Positions 14,144 to 22,820 of a stretch of DNA of 48,918 nucleotides are shown one piece after another. The notes under the pieces were generated by a model. That model was given only the letters and a program-made list of their open reading frames with translations, was not told the origin of the DNA and did no database searches. The position numbers and the translations under genes were made by a program. Location of the stretch: NCBI GenBank assembly GCA_944383415.1, contig CALWPK010000009.1, forward strand, positions 1 through 48,918, given 5' to 3'. Each line of letters opens with the position of its first letter. Positions within the stretch are counted from its first letter, which is position 1. The stretch comes from an uncultured Clostridia bacterium (GTDB lineage Bacteria; Bacillota; Clostridia; Christensenellales; UBA1242).

Positions 14144-14172
14144 AGTATATCACATTTTTTATAAAATGACAA
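14144..14172 (-). promoter_or_regulatory. Promoter of the 12852-14126 gene
   Basis: Minus-strand TTGTCA (14167-14172) and TATACT (14144-14149), 17 bp apart; a short leader with GGGGA follows. Confidence 0.75.
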
Positions 14173-14342
14173 TATTTATTAAAAGATTCGAAATAATTTT
14201 CAATACGTAAAAAAAATTAATAAAAATTATGAATTGAAAATCTAAAATATATAGTTTTTTGATAATGATCTGAATTGTTATGTGGACTAGTCATTTTTTT
14301 TAAATGAAAGTGATGAAAAATATATCTTAATATTTGAAAACT

Positions 14343-14373
14343 AGTTGACTTCTCAACTTAATAATGATATATT
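14343..14373 (+). promoter_or_regulatory. marR promoter with overlapping operator
   Basis: TTGACT (14345-14350) and TATATT (14368-14373), 17 bp apart, 6 nt before the ATG at 14380: a leaderless arrangement. The inverted repeat AGTTGA-CTTC-TCAACT (14343-14358) covers the -35 box and is a likely binding site for the MarR protein itself. Confidence 0.65.
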
Positions 14374-14379
14374 TTAAAT

Positions 14380-14826
14380 ATGGAAAAGATGACATTCTTC
14401 AATTATGATTTAGGTAAACTAATTCAGTGTTTTGACAAATATATGAGAAAAGTCCAGGATAATATGCTTGCGAAATTTCATTTGACGCATTTTCACGCGT
14501 GGTATTTGGCGAATTTACACCGATTTGGAGAGATGAATATGACAGATTTGACAAACCATATTGGTGTAGACAAAGCCAATACGACTCGTGCGGTGAAAGA
14601 TTTGATGAACAAAGGCTATATTGAAAAAGTGGGCACTAGCGAGAGAAAATACAATATCAAATTGAGTGAAAAGGGTAGTTCGGTGGCTACCATTTTCAAA
14701 GAACGCATTGATAAAATGATGAAAGATAGTTTCAAATATTTTACCGATGAAGAAAAGAAAACTTTTTTTGAATTGTTAAATAAATTGTCTAAGGGGGTAA
14801 AAGATGCTGGAAATATCTCAAATTAA
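14380..14826 (+). CDS. MarR-family transcriptional regulator
   Basis: A 148-residue winged-helix repressor. The DNA-binding part is clear: MNMTDLTNHIGVDKANTTRAVKDL (about 52-75) is the helix-turn-helix, followed by KGYIEKVGTSERKYNIKLSEKG (about 78-99), the wing with its conserved Arg/Lys. Flanking helices (about 1-35 and 105-145) form the dimer part. Family members repress their own operon until a ligand or oxidant binds. It overlaps the ABC exporter gene by 23 bases, so the two are translated together and it likely controls that exporter. The palindrome over its -35 box supports autoregulation. The start has no ribosome site. Confidence 0.88.
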   Translation: MEKMTFFNYDLGKLIQCFDKYMRKVQDNMLAKFHLTHFHAWYLANLHRFGEMNMTDLTNHIGVDKANTTRAVKDLMNKGYIEKVGTSERKYNIKLSEKGSSVATIFKERIDKMMKDSFKYFTDEEKKTFFELLNKLSKGVKDAGNISN

Positions 14827-17404
14827 AAAAGATTATATATTAAAAGATCAGGCTGTCAATGCTCTGAAAGGCATAGATATTTGTTTTCGAAGAAGTGAAT
14901 TTGTTGCCATTCTTGGACCTAGTGGTTGCGGAAAAACGACACTGCTGAATATAATAGGCGGTTTGGATAGATACACCAGTGGAGATTTGATAATAGATGG
15001 CACGTCCACGAAGGAATTCAAAGACAAAGATTGGGATAATTATAGGAACCATAGGGTAGGTTTCGTATTTCAAAATTATAATTTAATTCAGCATCAAACA
15101 GTATTGGAAAATGTAGAACTTGCATTGACTCTTAGTGGGGTGAAAAAGGCTGATAGGAAGAAGCGTGCAATGCAGGTACTCAAGCAAGTGGGCTTGGGGG
15201 ACAAATTGAAATCTAAGCCAAATCAATTGAGTGGCGGACAGATGCAAAGAGTGGCGATAGCGCGTGCACTAGTCAACGATCCTGAGATAATCTTGGCGGA
15301 CGAACCGACAGGTGCCCTTGATAGCAAAACGAGTGTACAGATAATGGAATTATTGAAAGAAGTCAGCAAAAACAAATTGGTAATAATGGTGACACACAAT
15401 CCAGATCTTGCCGACAAATACTCGAATAGGATCATACGTTTGCTTGATGGTGAACTCATTGAGGACACGAGACCATATAGCAAAAATGATGCAGATAAAG
15501 AGATTAAAAAATACCTTGAGAAAAAAGAGAAACAAGAAGATTTAGAATTTAAGAAAACAAAGAAGAAAAAATCAATGTCTTTCTTCACTGCATTGGCACT
15601 AAGTTTCAAAAACTTGATGACCAAAAAGGGTAGGACAATAATGGTCTCCCTTGCTGGCAGTATAGGAATCATCGGCATTGCGTTGATATTGGCAGTGAGC
15701 GCTGGTATGACAAATTATATTGATAATATGCAGAGTCAGTCGCTATCTTCATATCCTGTCAGCGTATCAGCAATAGGCATTGATTATGACTCTATGATGA
15801 ACACTTTGCAAGGTGGAATAGATGCAGGAGAAAATGAAGAGGATTCTATCAATGTATATAATCCTAGTAGTTCGCTGATCAATCTTGGAAAATTTAATTA
15901 TCTTAGCAGTGAATTTGTAGACTATGTGAACGATTATTATTCAAGAGAGAACAAGCGAAATCTTTTGAATGATTATTTAGTGAGTTATGCTAGTGATATG
16001 CGTTTGATCACTCATAACGATTTATCCGGATATAACACGATAAATAGCGAAGTTACCACTAGTGCATTATCTGGCACAACTTCATCACTATTGTTTGAAG
16101 AGGTAGATCAAGAATATGCTTTGTCATTGTATGATATCAAAGGTACGAACGCTCGCTATCCGTCAAATGCCAATGAAATTGCGTTGGTTGTCGGTGATGA
16201 TGGATTATCTACTACAGAACTTGCAAGTTTAGGCATTGATATCGTATATAAAACGGATCAAAATGGAGATGTCGTTTTAGACGATCAAAGTCAACCAATT
16301 ATAGAAAATATTCAGTATGATGACGTGATAGGCAAGACATATAAATTACTACTAAATGACGCATATTACAATACTGAAACTATGCTTCCATATTATGATT
16401 TTTCATTAGACACAGTGATTGATCAAGCAAATTTAGAATCATTATACAACAATGTAAATACGATTGAACTTACAATTACTTGTGTACTTACTCATAAAGA
16501 AGACACCACAGGTAGTATATTTTCAAATGGATTGATGTATACACACGAGTTGGCTCAAGAATATAGAAATCAATCAAAAAATTCAGCAGTTGTACAAAAA
16601 ATTAGATCCAAATATCTAGACCGTGATGGGAATTTCATTGATGGAGCAGCGATGAATACATTTGCCATCCCTTATGTTGTGAATGTAAGTGAGGTGTCTC
16701 AATATTTGGGTACAGAATATGCTAGTCTATTTAGTTATGATTCACCTATAAGGATGCAAGCAACTCTCAGGGACGCATTAGGGCTGACATTGACCGATAG
16801 TGAAATCATTGATTTGTATTTGCAAGTCTATGGTGCAAGTGATGTGCCGAATAATATATATTTCTATGCTAAAGATTTCGATGCGAAGGACGATATAGTG
16901 GCAATGTTGGATGCTTGGAATAGCGAACATAAGGATAATCAAATTGTACTTACAGATAGTTCGGCGATGATCACCGATCTATTGGGGACGCTGGTTGATA
17001 TTATATCCTATGTATTGGTGGCATTCGCGGCAATATCATTGATTGTTTCAAGCGTAATGATTGGTATAATCACATATACATCAGTGATTGAACGAACGAA
17101 AGAAATTGGAGTCTTGAGAAGTATTGGTGCATCAAAACGCGATATTATGAATGTATTTAATGCTGAAACTACAATTATAGGTCTAACGGCGGGTCTGTTA
17201 GGAATCATCATTGCTGGAATCTTAACTGTCCCAATTGCACTAATTTTGAAGTCACTCACAGGCATTGGCGGGCTTGCGGTGATAGAACCATTGAGCAGTA
17301 TAATTTTGGTAGTTATTAGCGTTGTCCTAACGTTCATTGCAGGATTGATACCTGCCCGTATTGCATCTAAAAAAGATCCTGTGATTGCACTAAGAAGTGA
17401 ATAG
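14804..17404 (+). CDS. ABC exporter, ATPase fused to FtsX-type permease
   Basis: An 866-residue fusion like MacB-type exporters. Residues 1-230 are the ATPase: Walker A GPSGCGKTT at 38-46, signature LSGGQ near 143, Walker B IILADEPTGALD near 160-171, H-loop THNP near 199. A Lys-rich linker (about 233-258) leads to a first membrane span near 280-300. A large extracytoplasmic region of roughly 400 residues follows, then three C-terminal spans (about 735-860) with the FtsX signature ERTKEIGVLRSIGASK. It probably exports a peptide, antimicrobial or lipid; the substrate is unknown. AAGGGGG precedes the ATG. It is controlled with the MarR gene it overlaps. Walker residues are intact. Confidence 0.9.
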   Translation: MLEISQIKKDYILKDQAVNALKGIDICFRRSEFVAILGPSGCGKTTLLNIIGGLDRYTSGDLIIDGTSTKEFKDKDWDNYRNHRVGFVFQNYNLIQHQTVLENVELALTLSGVKKADRKKRAMQVLKQVGLGDKLKSKPNQLSGGQMQRVAIARALVNDPEIILADEPTGALDSKTSVQIMELLKEVSKNKLVIMVTHNPDLADKYSNRIIRLLDGELIEDTRPYSKNDADKEIKKYLEKKEKQEDLEFKKTKKKKSMSFFTALALSFKNLMTKKGRTIMVSLAGSIGIIGIALILAVSAGMTNYIDNMQSQSLSSYPVSVSAIGIDYDSMMNTLQGGIDAGENEEDSINVYNPSSSLINLGKFNYLSSEFVDYVNDYYSRENKRNLLNDYLVSYASDMRLITHNDLSGYNTINSEVTTSALSGTTSSLLFEEVDQEYALSLYDIKGTNARYPSNANEIALVVGDDGLSTTELASLGIDIVYKTDQNGDVVLDDQSQPIIENIQYDDVIGKTYKLLLNDAYYNTETMLPYYDFSLDTVIDQANLESLYNNVNTIELTITCVLTHKEDTTGSIFSNGLMYTHELAQEYRNQSKNSAVVQKIRSKYLDRDGNFIDGAAMNTFAIPYVVNVSEVSQYLGTEYASLFSYDSPIRMQATLRDALGLTLTDSEIIDLYLQVYGASDVPNNIYFYAKDFDAKDDIVAMLDAWNSEHKDNQIVLTDSSAMITDLLGTLVDIISYVLVAFAAISLIVSSVMIGIITYTSVIERTKEIGVLRSIGASKRDIMNVFNAETTIIGLTAGLLGIIIAGILTVPIALILKSLTGIGGLAVIEPLSSIILVVISVVLTFIAGLIPARIASKKDPVIALRSE

Positions 17405-17451
17405 GTTATAATTAATATAAATTGAAAACTGGATTCATTTTAGTTTTTGTA

Positions 17452-17485
17452 TTAAATTTATTTTCGATTCAAAATGGATTTAATT
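17452..17485 (+). other. AT-rich hairpin after the ABC exporter gene
   Basis: About 14 bp of stem (with two G-T pairs) around CGATTC. No T tract follows, so a role in 3' end protection or decay is only a possibility. Confidence 0.4.
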
Positions 17486-17547
17486 TAACGATTATAAATT
17501 GTTTTGATATTTAAAATTAGACATCAGAATTTATGAAATTTGTATAT

Positions 17548-17589
17548 AAGGATAAATAAGGGTTTTATCTTGTTTATCCTTTGTTTTTT
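17548..17589 (+). terminator. Terminator of the marR-ABC operon
   Basis: Stem AAGGATAAA/TTTATCCTT (17548-17556 with 17573-17581) followed by TGTTTTTT. Confidence 0.8.
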
Positions 17590-17611
17590 GGAAATAATAT
17601 ATATATTATTA

Positions 17612-17640
17612 TTGACAAACTCTTTTTATTAAATTATACT
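17612..17640 (+). promoter_or_regulatory. Promoter of the M16 peptidase gene
   Basis: TTGACA (17612-17617) and TATACT (17635-17640), 17 bp apart; a 20-nt leader with TAGGAG follows. Confidence 0.85.
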
Positions 17641-17665
17641 GAAAAACATAGTAATAGGAGAATGA

Positions 17666-18967
17666 ATGGAATTTAAACTAATAAATTTGCCTTTTGGGGC
17701 AAGACTAATGTATGTGAAAAACAAGATCAACAAGACCACGAATGTTGAAATATCTTTTATGGGCGGATCGTCTGAAGAGAAGATTCCAGGATTGGCACAT
17801 TTCGTCGAGCATCTGTTTTTCTCAGGTACGGATAAGTTGTCGGCGCAGGAAGTGAAGAAACAATACTTCGATTTTTCCGTTGCCAATGCTTATACCAATT
17901 TTCGAGACATTACCTTTATGGGTAGAATTTTCACGAACGAATTGGAAAAATATTTGTCTACTGTGGCAATGCTGATCACTGAATCTACCTTTTCACCAAA
18001 AGCAATAGAAAACGAAAAGAAGATTGTCATCCAAGAGATCAATTCTAGCAAGGATGATAATAGAACCAATTTTTATGACACGGATCTTTCAAAAATTTTT
18101 GATCGCGATATGCTGAATGAAAATGTAATAGGAAGTGAAAAATCAGTAAAGAGTATAAAGCAAAAGGATGTACTTGATTTCGTCAACAATTATTTTGTTG
18201 CAAATAATGTAGATGTATATATTTGCACTCCGCTATCTGCTGGGAAAGTGAAGAAAATGGTGATTGATGCTCTATTGGGCAAATTGAAAGTGACGGACAA
18301 TTTCAAAAAACCAAAGTTATTCTATTTCAATACGACCGACTTCAATTATTATCAGTCAATTTATAAAGACATTGGCAAAATGTATCTTAGCATAGACTTC
18401 AAAGTGAATCATAATGTTTATGATCTTGATTTTTATGTGAAGGAAAAATTGATTAGATATATGATTAATGATATCAGTTATGGCTTAATGAAGACATTGA
18501 GACAAGATAAAAGTTTGGTGTATTACGCCGACTACAATTTGACCTATGAAGAGGATGCTTCTTTTGTACAGATAATCACAGAGTCGGACAAAAACAATGC
18601 GAATCAAATTATCGAAACGGTGGCGGAATATGTGAAAGATTTGAAAGAAAAGGGATTTTTGCCTGAGCAATTTGAAAAAGCAAAACGAATAATTAGATAT
18701 TCACACGAATCAAGAACGTTTACACCAATTGATTTTCTTGATAAATTATATGAATTTAGAAAATATGGAAAAATTTTGGATAGCGAAAAGATCTATACTC
18801 AAATAATGAGCACCACACTTGAAGAATGCAATGCTTTGATCAACGATATTTTTGACACGACTAATTTAGGATGCACGCTATATGGAGATGTGAAGAAAAA
18901 GGACATTATGACTGAGAAAAAGTTTTTCAAATTGTTTAAAAGAGAACATAAGACTGGCAAAAAATAA
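17666..18967 (+). CDS. M16-family zinc metallopeptidase
   Basis: A 433-residue protein, the size of a single two-domain M16B peptidase. The inverted zinc motif HFVEH is at 45-49 (His45, Glu48, His49), and Glu124 lies at the expected distance for the third ligand (IVIQEIN), so an active metalloenzyme is likely. The C-terminal half keeps the substrate-binding pattern LMKTLRQDKSLVYYADY (about 274-290), where the R...Y pair is typical. M16B peptidases degrade peptides in a two-subunit clamp. No signal peptide. No partner M16 gene is next to it, so it may be a homodimer. TAGGAG lies 7 nt before the ATG. Confidence 0.88.
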   Translation: MEFKLINLPFGARLMYVKNKINKTTNVEISFMGGSSEEKIPGLAHFVEHLFFSGTDKLSAQEVKKQYFDFSVANAYTNFRDITFMGRIFTNELEKYLSTVAMLITESTFSPKAIENEKKIVIQEINSSKDDNRTNFYDTDLSKIFDRDMLNENVIGSEKSVKSIKQKDVLDFVNNYFVANNVDVYICTPLSAGKVKKMVIDALLGKLKVTDNFKKPKLFYFNTTDFNYYQSIYKDIGKMYLSIDFKVNHNVYDLDFYVKEKLIRYMINDISYGLMKTLRQDKSLVYYADYNLTYEEDASFVQIITESDKNNANQIIETVAEYVKDLKEKGFLPEQFEKAKRIIRYSHESRTFTPIDFLDKLYEFRKYGKILDSEKIYTQIMSTTLEECNALINDIFDTTNLGCTLYGDVKKKDIMTEKKFFKLFKREHKTGKK

Positions 18968-19238
18968 TGCGTTTATTTCAATATTTTGAAATCATATTTT
19001 GTTTGACATTTTTCAATCAAACACCAATTAGACCGTTCGGCAATTATGAAGACATATCAATCCGAATCGTTATAGAAATTTTACTTCTATGAAAATTAAA
19101 GTATGATTGAAAAAAATTATTATGATAAATGAAAAATATTATCTAAAATGTTTTTCTTTTCTATGAAAAATCAAATTTGTATTTTAGATTTATATTTTAC
19201 CAATCTTTGTTTTATTTGCAAAAAGAAATGAAATTTGC
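18968..19238. other. Intergenic stretch
   Basis: No gene. A weak hairpin TTTCAA-TATT-TTGAAA (18978-18993) after the peptidase gene may end its transcript. The rest is featureless AT-rich DNA. Confidence 0.5.
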
Positions 19239-19266
19239 TTGACAAACCATACATTTGTGGTATACT
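19239..19266 (+). promoter_or_regulatory. Promoter of RNase J with a long leader
   Basis: TTGACA (19239-19244) and TATACT (19261-19266), 16 bp apart. The start of transcription near 19273 leaves about 120 nt of leader. That leader has a small hairpin (AAGTG-CTTAGC-CACTT, near 19289) and a T run (19343-19350), leaving room for control of this RNase's own mRNA. Confidence 0.75.
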
Positions 19267-19392
19267 TAATATAAGAATTTGTGAGTGCAAGTGCTTAGCC
19301 ACTTTGATATATAATTTTAATATTGATGTATTAATATATATTATTTTTTTGTGCTTTGTTGCACTAATTTTGTAATTAAATAAGGAGATTTT

Positions 19393-21297
19393 ATGATAAA
19401 TAATTTGATGACAAGTGAAGAATTTGATTCTTCGATCAAAACGAACAAAGATTTGAATCCGGCTACAACTTTTCATAAGAAAAATGAATTTAAGCCAATT
19501 AGATCAAAGCAGACGAAGTCTGAAAAAAATGAATTTTCAAAAGAAAGTTCAGAATCAAAACTTGACGAAAATTTTGACCCAATTTTTGATAACGAGGACG
19601 ATATCGAGCAATACGGAATCAAGCAGGGCAAAACTAGAGCAAACAACTTGAAAGTTATGTTTTTGGGAGGTATTGGCGAAATTGGCAAAAATATGACCGT
19701 GCTAGAATATGGCAAGGATATCATCGTAATTGACTGCGGAGTAGAGTTCCCTACGAGTGATTTGCTGGGTATAGACCTCGTCGTGCCTGACATAACATAT
19801 TTGGTTCAGAATAAGGAAAAAATCAGAGGATTTTTGATAACTCACGGGCACGAAGACCATATCGGTAGCATACCTTATGTCGTGAATGAAATTAATTCAC
19901 CGATCTATGCGAGCAAAATGACCTGTGGACTGATCAAAAAGAAGATGGAAGAACACAAGCGTGTAGAATACAAAACTATATCAGTAAAACCAAAACAAAA
20001 GATAACGCTAGGATGTTTTGAAATACAATTTATTCACGTCAATCACGCAATTCCAGGCGCCTTTGCTCTCGCAATCAAAACTCCAGTAGGTATGGTAGTG
20101 CATACTGGGGACTACAAGATTGATTTGACTCCAATTTATGATGAAAAGTTTGATTTGCACACTTTTGCAGAACTTGGCAAACAAGGAGTGTTGCTCTATA
20201 TGTCTGATTCCACCAATGCAGAGAGAGAAGGATATTCACTTTCTGAAAGAGTGGTAGGTGACACTTTGGAAAAACTTTTCATTGAAAACAGAGACAGAAG
20301 GATGATTGTAGCGGCCTTTGCATCCAATGTTGATAGGATGCAAGAAGTCATCAACCTTGCTGAAAAATATAAGAGAAAAGTGATTTTGACTGGTCGTAGT
20401 ATGGTCAATGTGACTGATGTGGCTACGCAAATTGGCGAAATGAAGATAAACAAAGATAATATTATCGAAGTTGACAAAATGAAGAATTTCAAAGATAGTG
20501 AGATACTCATTTTATCTACAGGAAGTCAGGGTGAGCCAAACAGTGCATTGTCGCGTATGGCAGCGGGTGAATTCAAAGGAATTGAAATCGGAGACAATGA
20601 TATAGTAATATTTTCAAGTAGTCCTATTCCAGGCAATGAGAAGTCCGTCAATAATATAATCAACAAATTGATTATGCGTGGAGCGAAAGTGATCTATAGT
20701 CAACTAGAGCAAGTGCACGCATCTGGTCACGCCTGCAAAGAAGAGATGAAATTGATGCTAAATCTGGTTAGACCAAAATTCTTTATTCCTGTGCACGGAG
20801 AGCAGAAACATCTGCTTGCACAGCGTGAAACGGCTATGACTGTAGGTATGGACAGACACAATATCTTGCTTCCAATGCTTGGAATGAGAGTCGAAATCAA
20901 TAAGAATTTTATGAAATGTACAGGTTCAGTTCCTTTCGGTAGCAGATTGATTGATGGCGCGGGGATTGGAGAAATGGATAGCAATGTATTACGCGAGAGG
21001 AAACAACTTAGCGAAGATGGACTATGCATTGTCATACTTAATGTCAACGCAAAACGTGGCGAATTGAACTCTCGTCCAGAGATTGTATCACGAGGATTTA
21101 CTTATATGGGTGAGGCTCAGACTTGGCTAGAAGATGCTAGGAGTACAATTGTCAATAGTATTGATCAAGATAGCCTACGTTCACGCGATTATGTGAATAT
21201 CAAAATTGCTTTGAGGAGAGCACTTACAAATTATCTAAACAAAAAATTGAAAAGAAAACCTATGATAATACCTATTATTATTGAGAGTAATGATTAA
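19393..21297 (+). CDS. rnjA: Ribonuclease J
   Basis: A 634-residue metallo-beta-lactamase/beta-CASP ribonuclease, the main 5'-exonuclease/endonuclease of mRNA decay and rRNA maturation in Bacillota. Zinc motif HGHEDH at 151-156, later ligands in HVNHAIPGAF, HTGDYK and the SDSTNAEREG segment; beta-CASP motifs in FASNVDRMQ and ILSTGSQGEPNSALSRMA, and the final PVHGEQKHL loop. The first 85 residues are a polar Ser/Lys/Glu-rich extension absent from typical RNase J1 (about 555 residues); it may be a flexible arm for RNA or partner binding. AAGGAG precedes the ATG. The methyltransferase gene overlaps its stop codon. Whether it is the J1 or J2 type cannot be told. Confidence 0.93.
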   Translation: MINNLMTSEEFDSSIKTNKDLNPATTFHKKNEFKPIRSKQTKSEKNEFSKESSESKLDENFDPIFDNEDDIEQYGIKQGKTRANNLKVMFLGGIGEIGKNMTVLEYGKDIIVIDCGVEFPTSDLLGIDLVVPDITYLVQNKEKIRGFLITHGHEDHIGSIPYVVNEINSPIYASKMTCGLIKKKMEEHKRVEYKTISVKPKQKITLGCFEIQFIHVNHAIPGAFALAIKTPVGMVVHTGDYKIDLTPIYDEKFDLHTFAELGKQGVLLYMSDSTNAEREGYSLSERVVGDTLEKLFIENRDRRMIVAAFASNVDRMQEVINLAEKYKRKVILTGRSMVNVTDVATQIGEMKINKDNIIEVDKMKNFKDSEILILSTGSQGEPNSALSRMAAGEFKGIEIGDNDIVIFSSSPIPGNEKSVNNIINKLIMRGAKVIYSQLEQVHASGHACKEEMKLMLNLVRPKFFIPVHGEQKHLLAQRETAMTVGMDRHNILLPMLGMRVEINKNFMKCTGSVPFGSRLIDGAGIGEMDSNVLRERKQLSEDGLCIVILNVNAKRGELNSRPEIVSRGFTYMGEAQTWLEDARSTIVNSIDQDSLRSRDYVNIKIALRRALTNYLNKKLKRKPMIIPIIIESND

Positions 21298-21877
21298 TAT
21301 TGATAATGATCTGAAAGAGTATGGAAAAAATCACAAAGTGCCAATATCACTAGATGACACTTTGGATTTTTTAATCAAAACCATAAATGACTCAAATTCA
21401 AAATATATTTTAGAGATAGGTACGGCAATTGGATATAGTTCAATTGCGATGGCTGAAAATACGGACTGCATAAGGATCGATTCGGTTGAAATTGATCAAT
21501 CTAGATATCGTTTGGCAAAGGATAATGTAGCAAAACATAATCTTTTGAATAGAATCTCACTTTATAATGGAGATGCTTTAGAATATATAAAAAATACAAA
21601 CAAAACATACGATTTCATATATCTAGATGGACCCAAAGGTCAATATATAAACTATCTTCCTCATTTGATGAAAATATTGAAGATTAATGGCATAATATTC
21701 GCTGATAATCTTTATTTTCATGGTATGGTGACTGGTTCGATTCCGGTATCAAAGGGGTGTCGTGCTATGATAAAGGGACTTCATAGATATATAGATGAAA
21801 TAAATTCAAACCCCAATTTAGATACAAAAATTTATGATATTGGAGATGGTATCGGCATAAGCAAAAGAATTAAATAA
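21290..21877 (+). CDS. trmR: O-methyltransferase, TrmR-like
   Basis: A 195-residue SAM-dependent O-methyltransferase of the catechol-OMT/YrrM type. Motifs: SAM loop LEIGTAIGYSSIAMA (about 44-58), acidic residue after strand 2 in VEIDQ, metal/SAM segment DFIYLDGPKGQY (about 108-119) and ADNLYFHG (about 138-145). TrmR of Bacillus methylates 5-hydroxyuridine at tRNA position 34. Its usual neighbour, a U32 protein that makes ho5U, is the plus-strand gene at 22821, which supports this reading. The ATG at 21290 is chosen over a TTG 9 nt upstream; GAGAG overlaps the end of RNase J, whose stop lies inside this gene, so translation is coupled. Other small-molecule O-methylation is possible. Confidence 0.7.
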   Translation: MINIDNDLKEYGKNHKVPISLDDTLDFLIKTINDSNSKYILEIGTAIGYSSIAMAENTDCIRIDSVEIDQSRYRLAKDNVAKHNLLNRISLYNGDALEYIKNTNKTYDFIYLDGPKGQYINYLPHLMKILKINGIIFADNLYFHGMVTGSIPVSKGCRAMIKGLHRYIDEINSNPNLDTKIYDIGDGIGISKRIK

Positions 21878-21925
21878 AGTAATTATAAAAATTTGCGATA
21901 TAATAAAAATTTGATATTAAAAACT

Positions 21926-21944
21926 AGAATAATCCTATTCTTTT
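21926..21944 (+). terminator. Weak terminator after the methyltransferase gene
   Basis: 6-bp stem AGAATA/TATTCT with loop ATCC and TTTTC. Confidence 0.45.
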
Positions 21945-22074
21945 CGAAATATTGCCAGAAGCACAATTTGATCGTCACGTGAGGTGGCAATTTCAATGGC
22001 AAACTAGAAAATGATGAGGTTGGTATTGAAAAGTCCGAAAAGAAAATATTAAAAGGCATAAATTATAATAAATA

Positions 22075-22125
22075 AAATTAAAAAGACTTTATCTTGTGAT
22101 TGGTCAATAGATAAAGTCTTTGTTT
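22075..22125. terminator. Bidirectional terminator
   Basis: Perfect 13-bp stem (22082-22094 with 22109-22121, AAAGACTTTATCT). The T-rich side on the minus strand serves the gene at 22163-22705; the plus side could back up the weak terminator at 21926. Confidence 0.8.
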
Positions 22126-22162
22126 GTTTTATATAGTTTAGAAAATGTAATTTATTAAAACA

Positions 22163-22705
22163 TTAAATCTTAGGAGAGTTGGAACTAGCCAAATAATTCA
22201 AAAGACTACCTTTTTTGTTCGAAACATATTCTCCGAGATAATATTCATTTTCAGAAACAGATTTAAGTAAATCAATTGGTGAGTGCATTTTTACCCACTC
22301 ATTGTCCTGACAGGTAACCTGCATAATCAATTCACCATTATAGATGACTTTCGAGGTTTTTGAATCAAAAGATTGATTTTTCTTGAAGGCAATTTTCAAT
22401 CCAAAATATTTTCCATCCTCTCCGCGAAAACCCAATACAAATTTTGAATTCGATGAGATGATATTAGGCAATTCGATCAAGCATGAGTCAGGATCTCTCA
22501 AATTGATATTAGATCGATCTATTGTCGTGAGACATCCATTGGATCTACTCAATTTATTTTTATTTCTAAACGTGACAGTAGGGTATTCAAATTCTCCAAA
22601 ATGAAACACTTGAGTGATTTTTTCACCCTTTTTCACGTGTTTTGATGGATCGTATACATAAGCATTTGTTACGTTTTTATCATTGCTATAAATTATATAT
22701 TTCAT
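22163..22705 (-). CDS. hypothetical soluble protein
   Basis: I do not recognise this 180-residue protein. It looks beta-rich (alternating hydrophobic residues through most of its length) with no membrane span, signal peptide or cysteine motif. The N-terminus MKYIIYSNDKNVTNAYVYDP and a central segment KFVLGFRGEDGKYFGLKI suggest a compact beta-sandwich. TAGGAG precedes the ATG at 22705. It is a lone minus-strand gene between two plus-strand tRNA-modification genes, so it probably is not part of their pathway. Confidence 0.75.
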   Translation of the reverse strand: MKYIIYSNDKNVTNAYVYDPSKHVKKGEKITQVFHFGEFEYPTVTFRNKNKLSRSNGCLTTIDRSNINLRDPDSCLIELPNIISSNSKFVLGFRGEDGKYFGLKIAFKKNQSFDSKTSKVIYNGELIMQVTCQDNEWVKMHSPIDLLKSVSENEYYLGEYVSNKKGSLLNYLASSNSPKI

Positions 22706-22785
22706 ATTTACTCCTAATTATGTCACTATGACTATGTAGTTTATCACAAATTAAATTAATTTTCAAGTAGTTTTTTCAAAATCGG

Positions 22786-22814
22786 TTGAAATTTTCAAAA
22801 AATTGTTTTATAAT
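22786..22814 (+). promoter_or_regulatory. Leaderless promoter of the U32 gene
   Basis: TTGAAA (22786-22791) and TATAAT (22809-22814), 17 bp apart; exactly 6 nt then ATG at 22821. This decides the start: an upstream TTG at 22803 lies within the promoter. Confidence 0.8.
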
Positions 22815-22820
22815 ATGATT

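Noticed and set aside
19267-19392. Riboswitch or CIRCE in the RNase J leader
   Set aside because: GAGTGCAAGTGC only partly resembles half a CIRCE, and I found no known aptamer core.
22803-22820. TTG start giving the U32 protein six extra residues
   Set aside because: It lies within the -10 region of the promoter, and family members start MELLAPAG.
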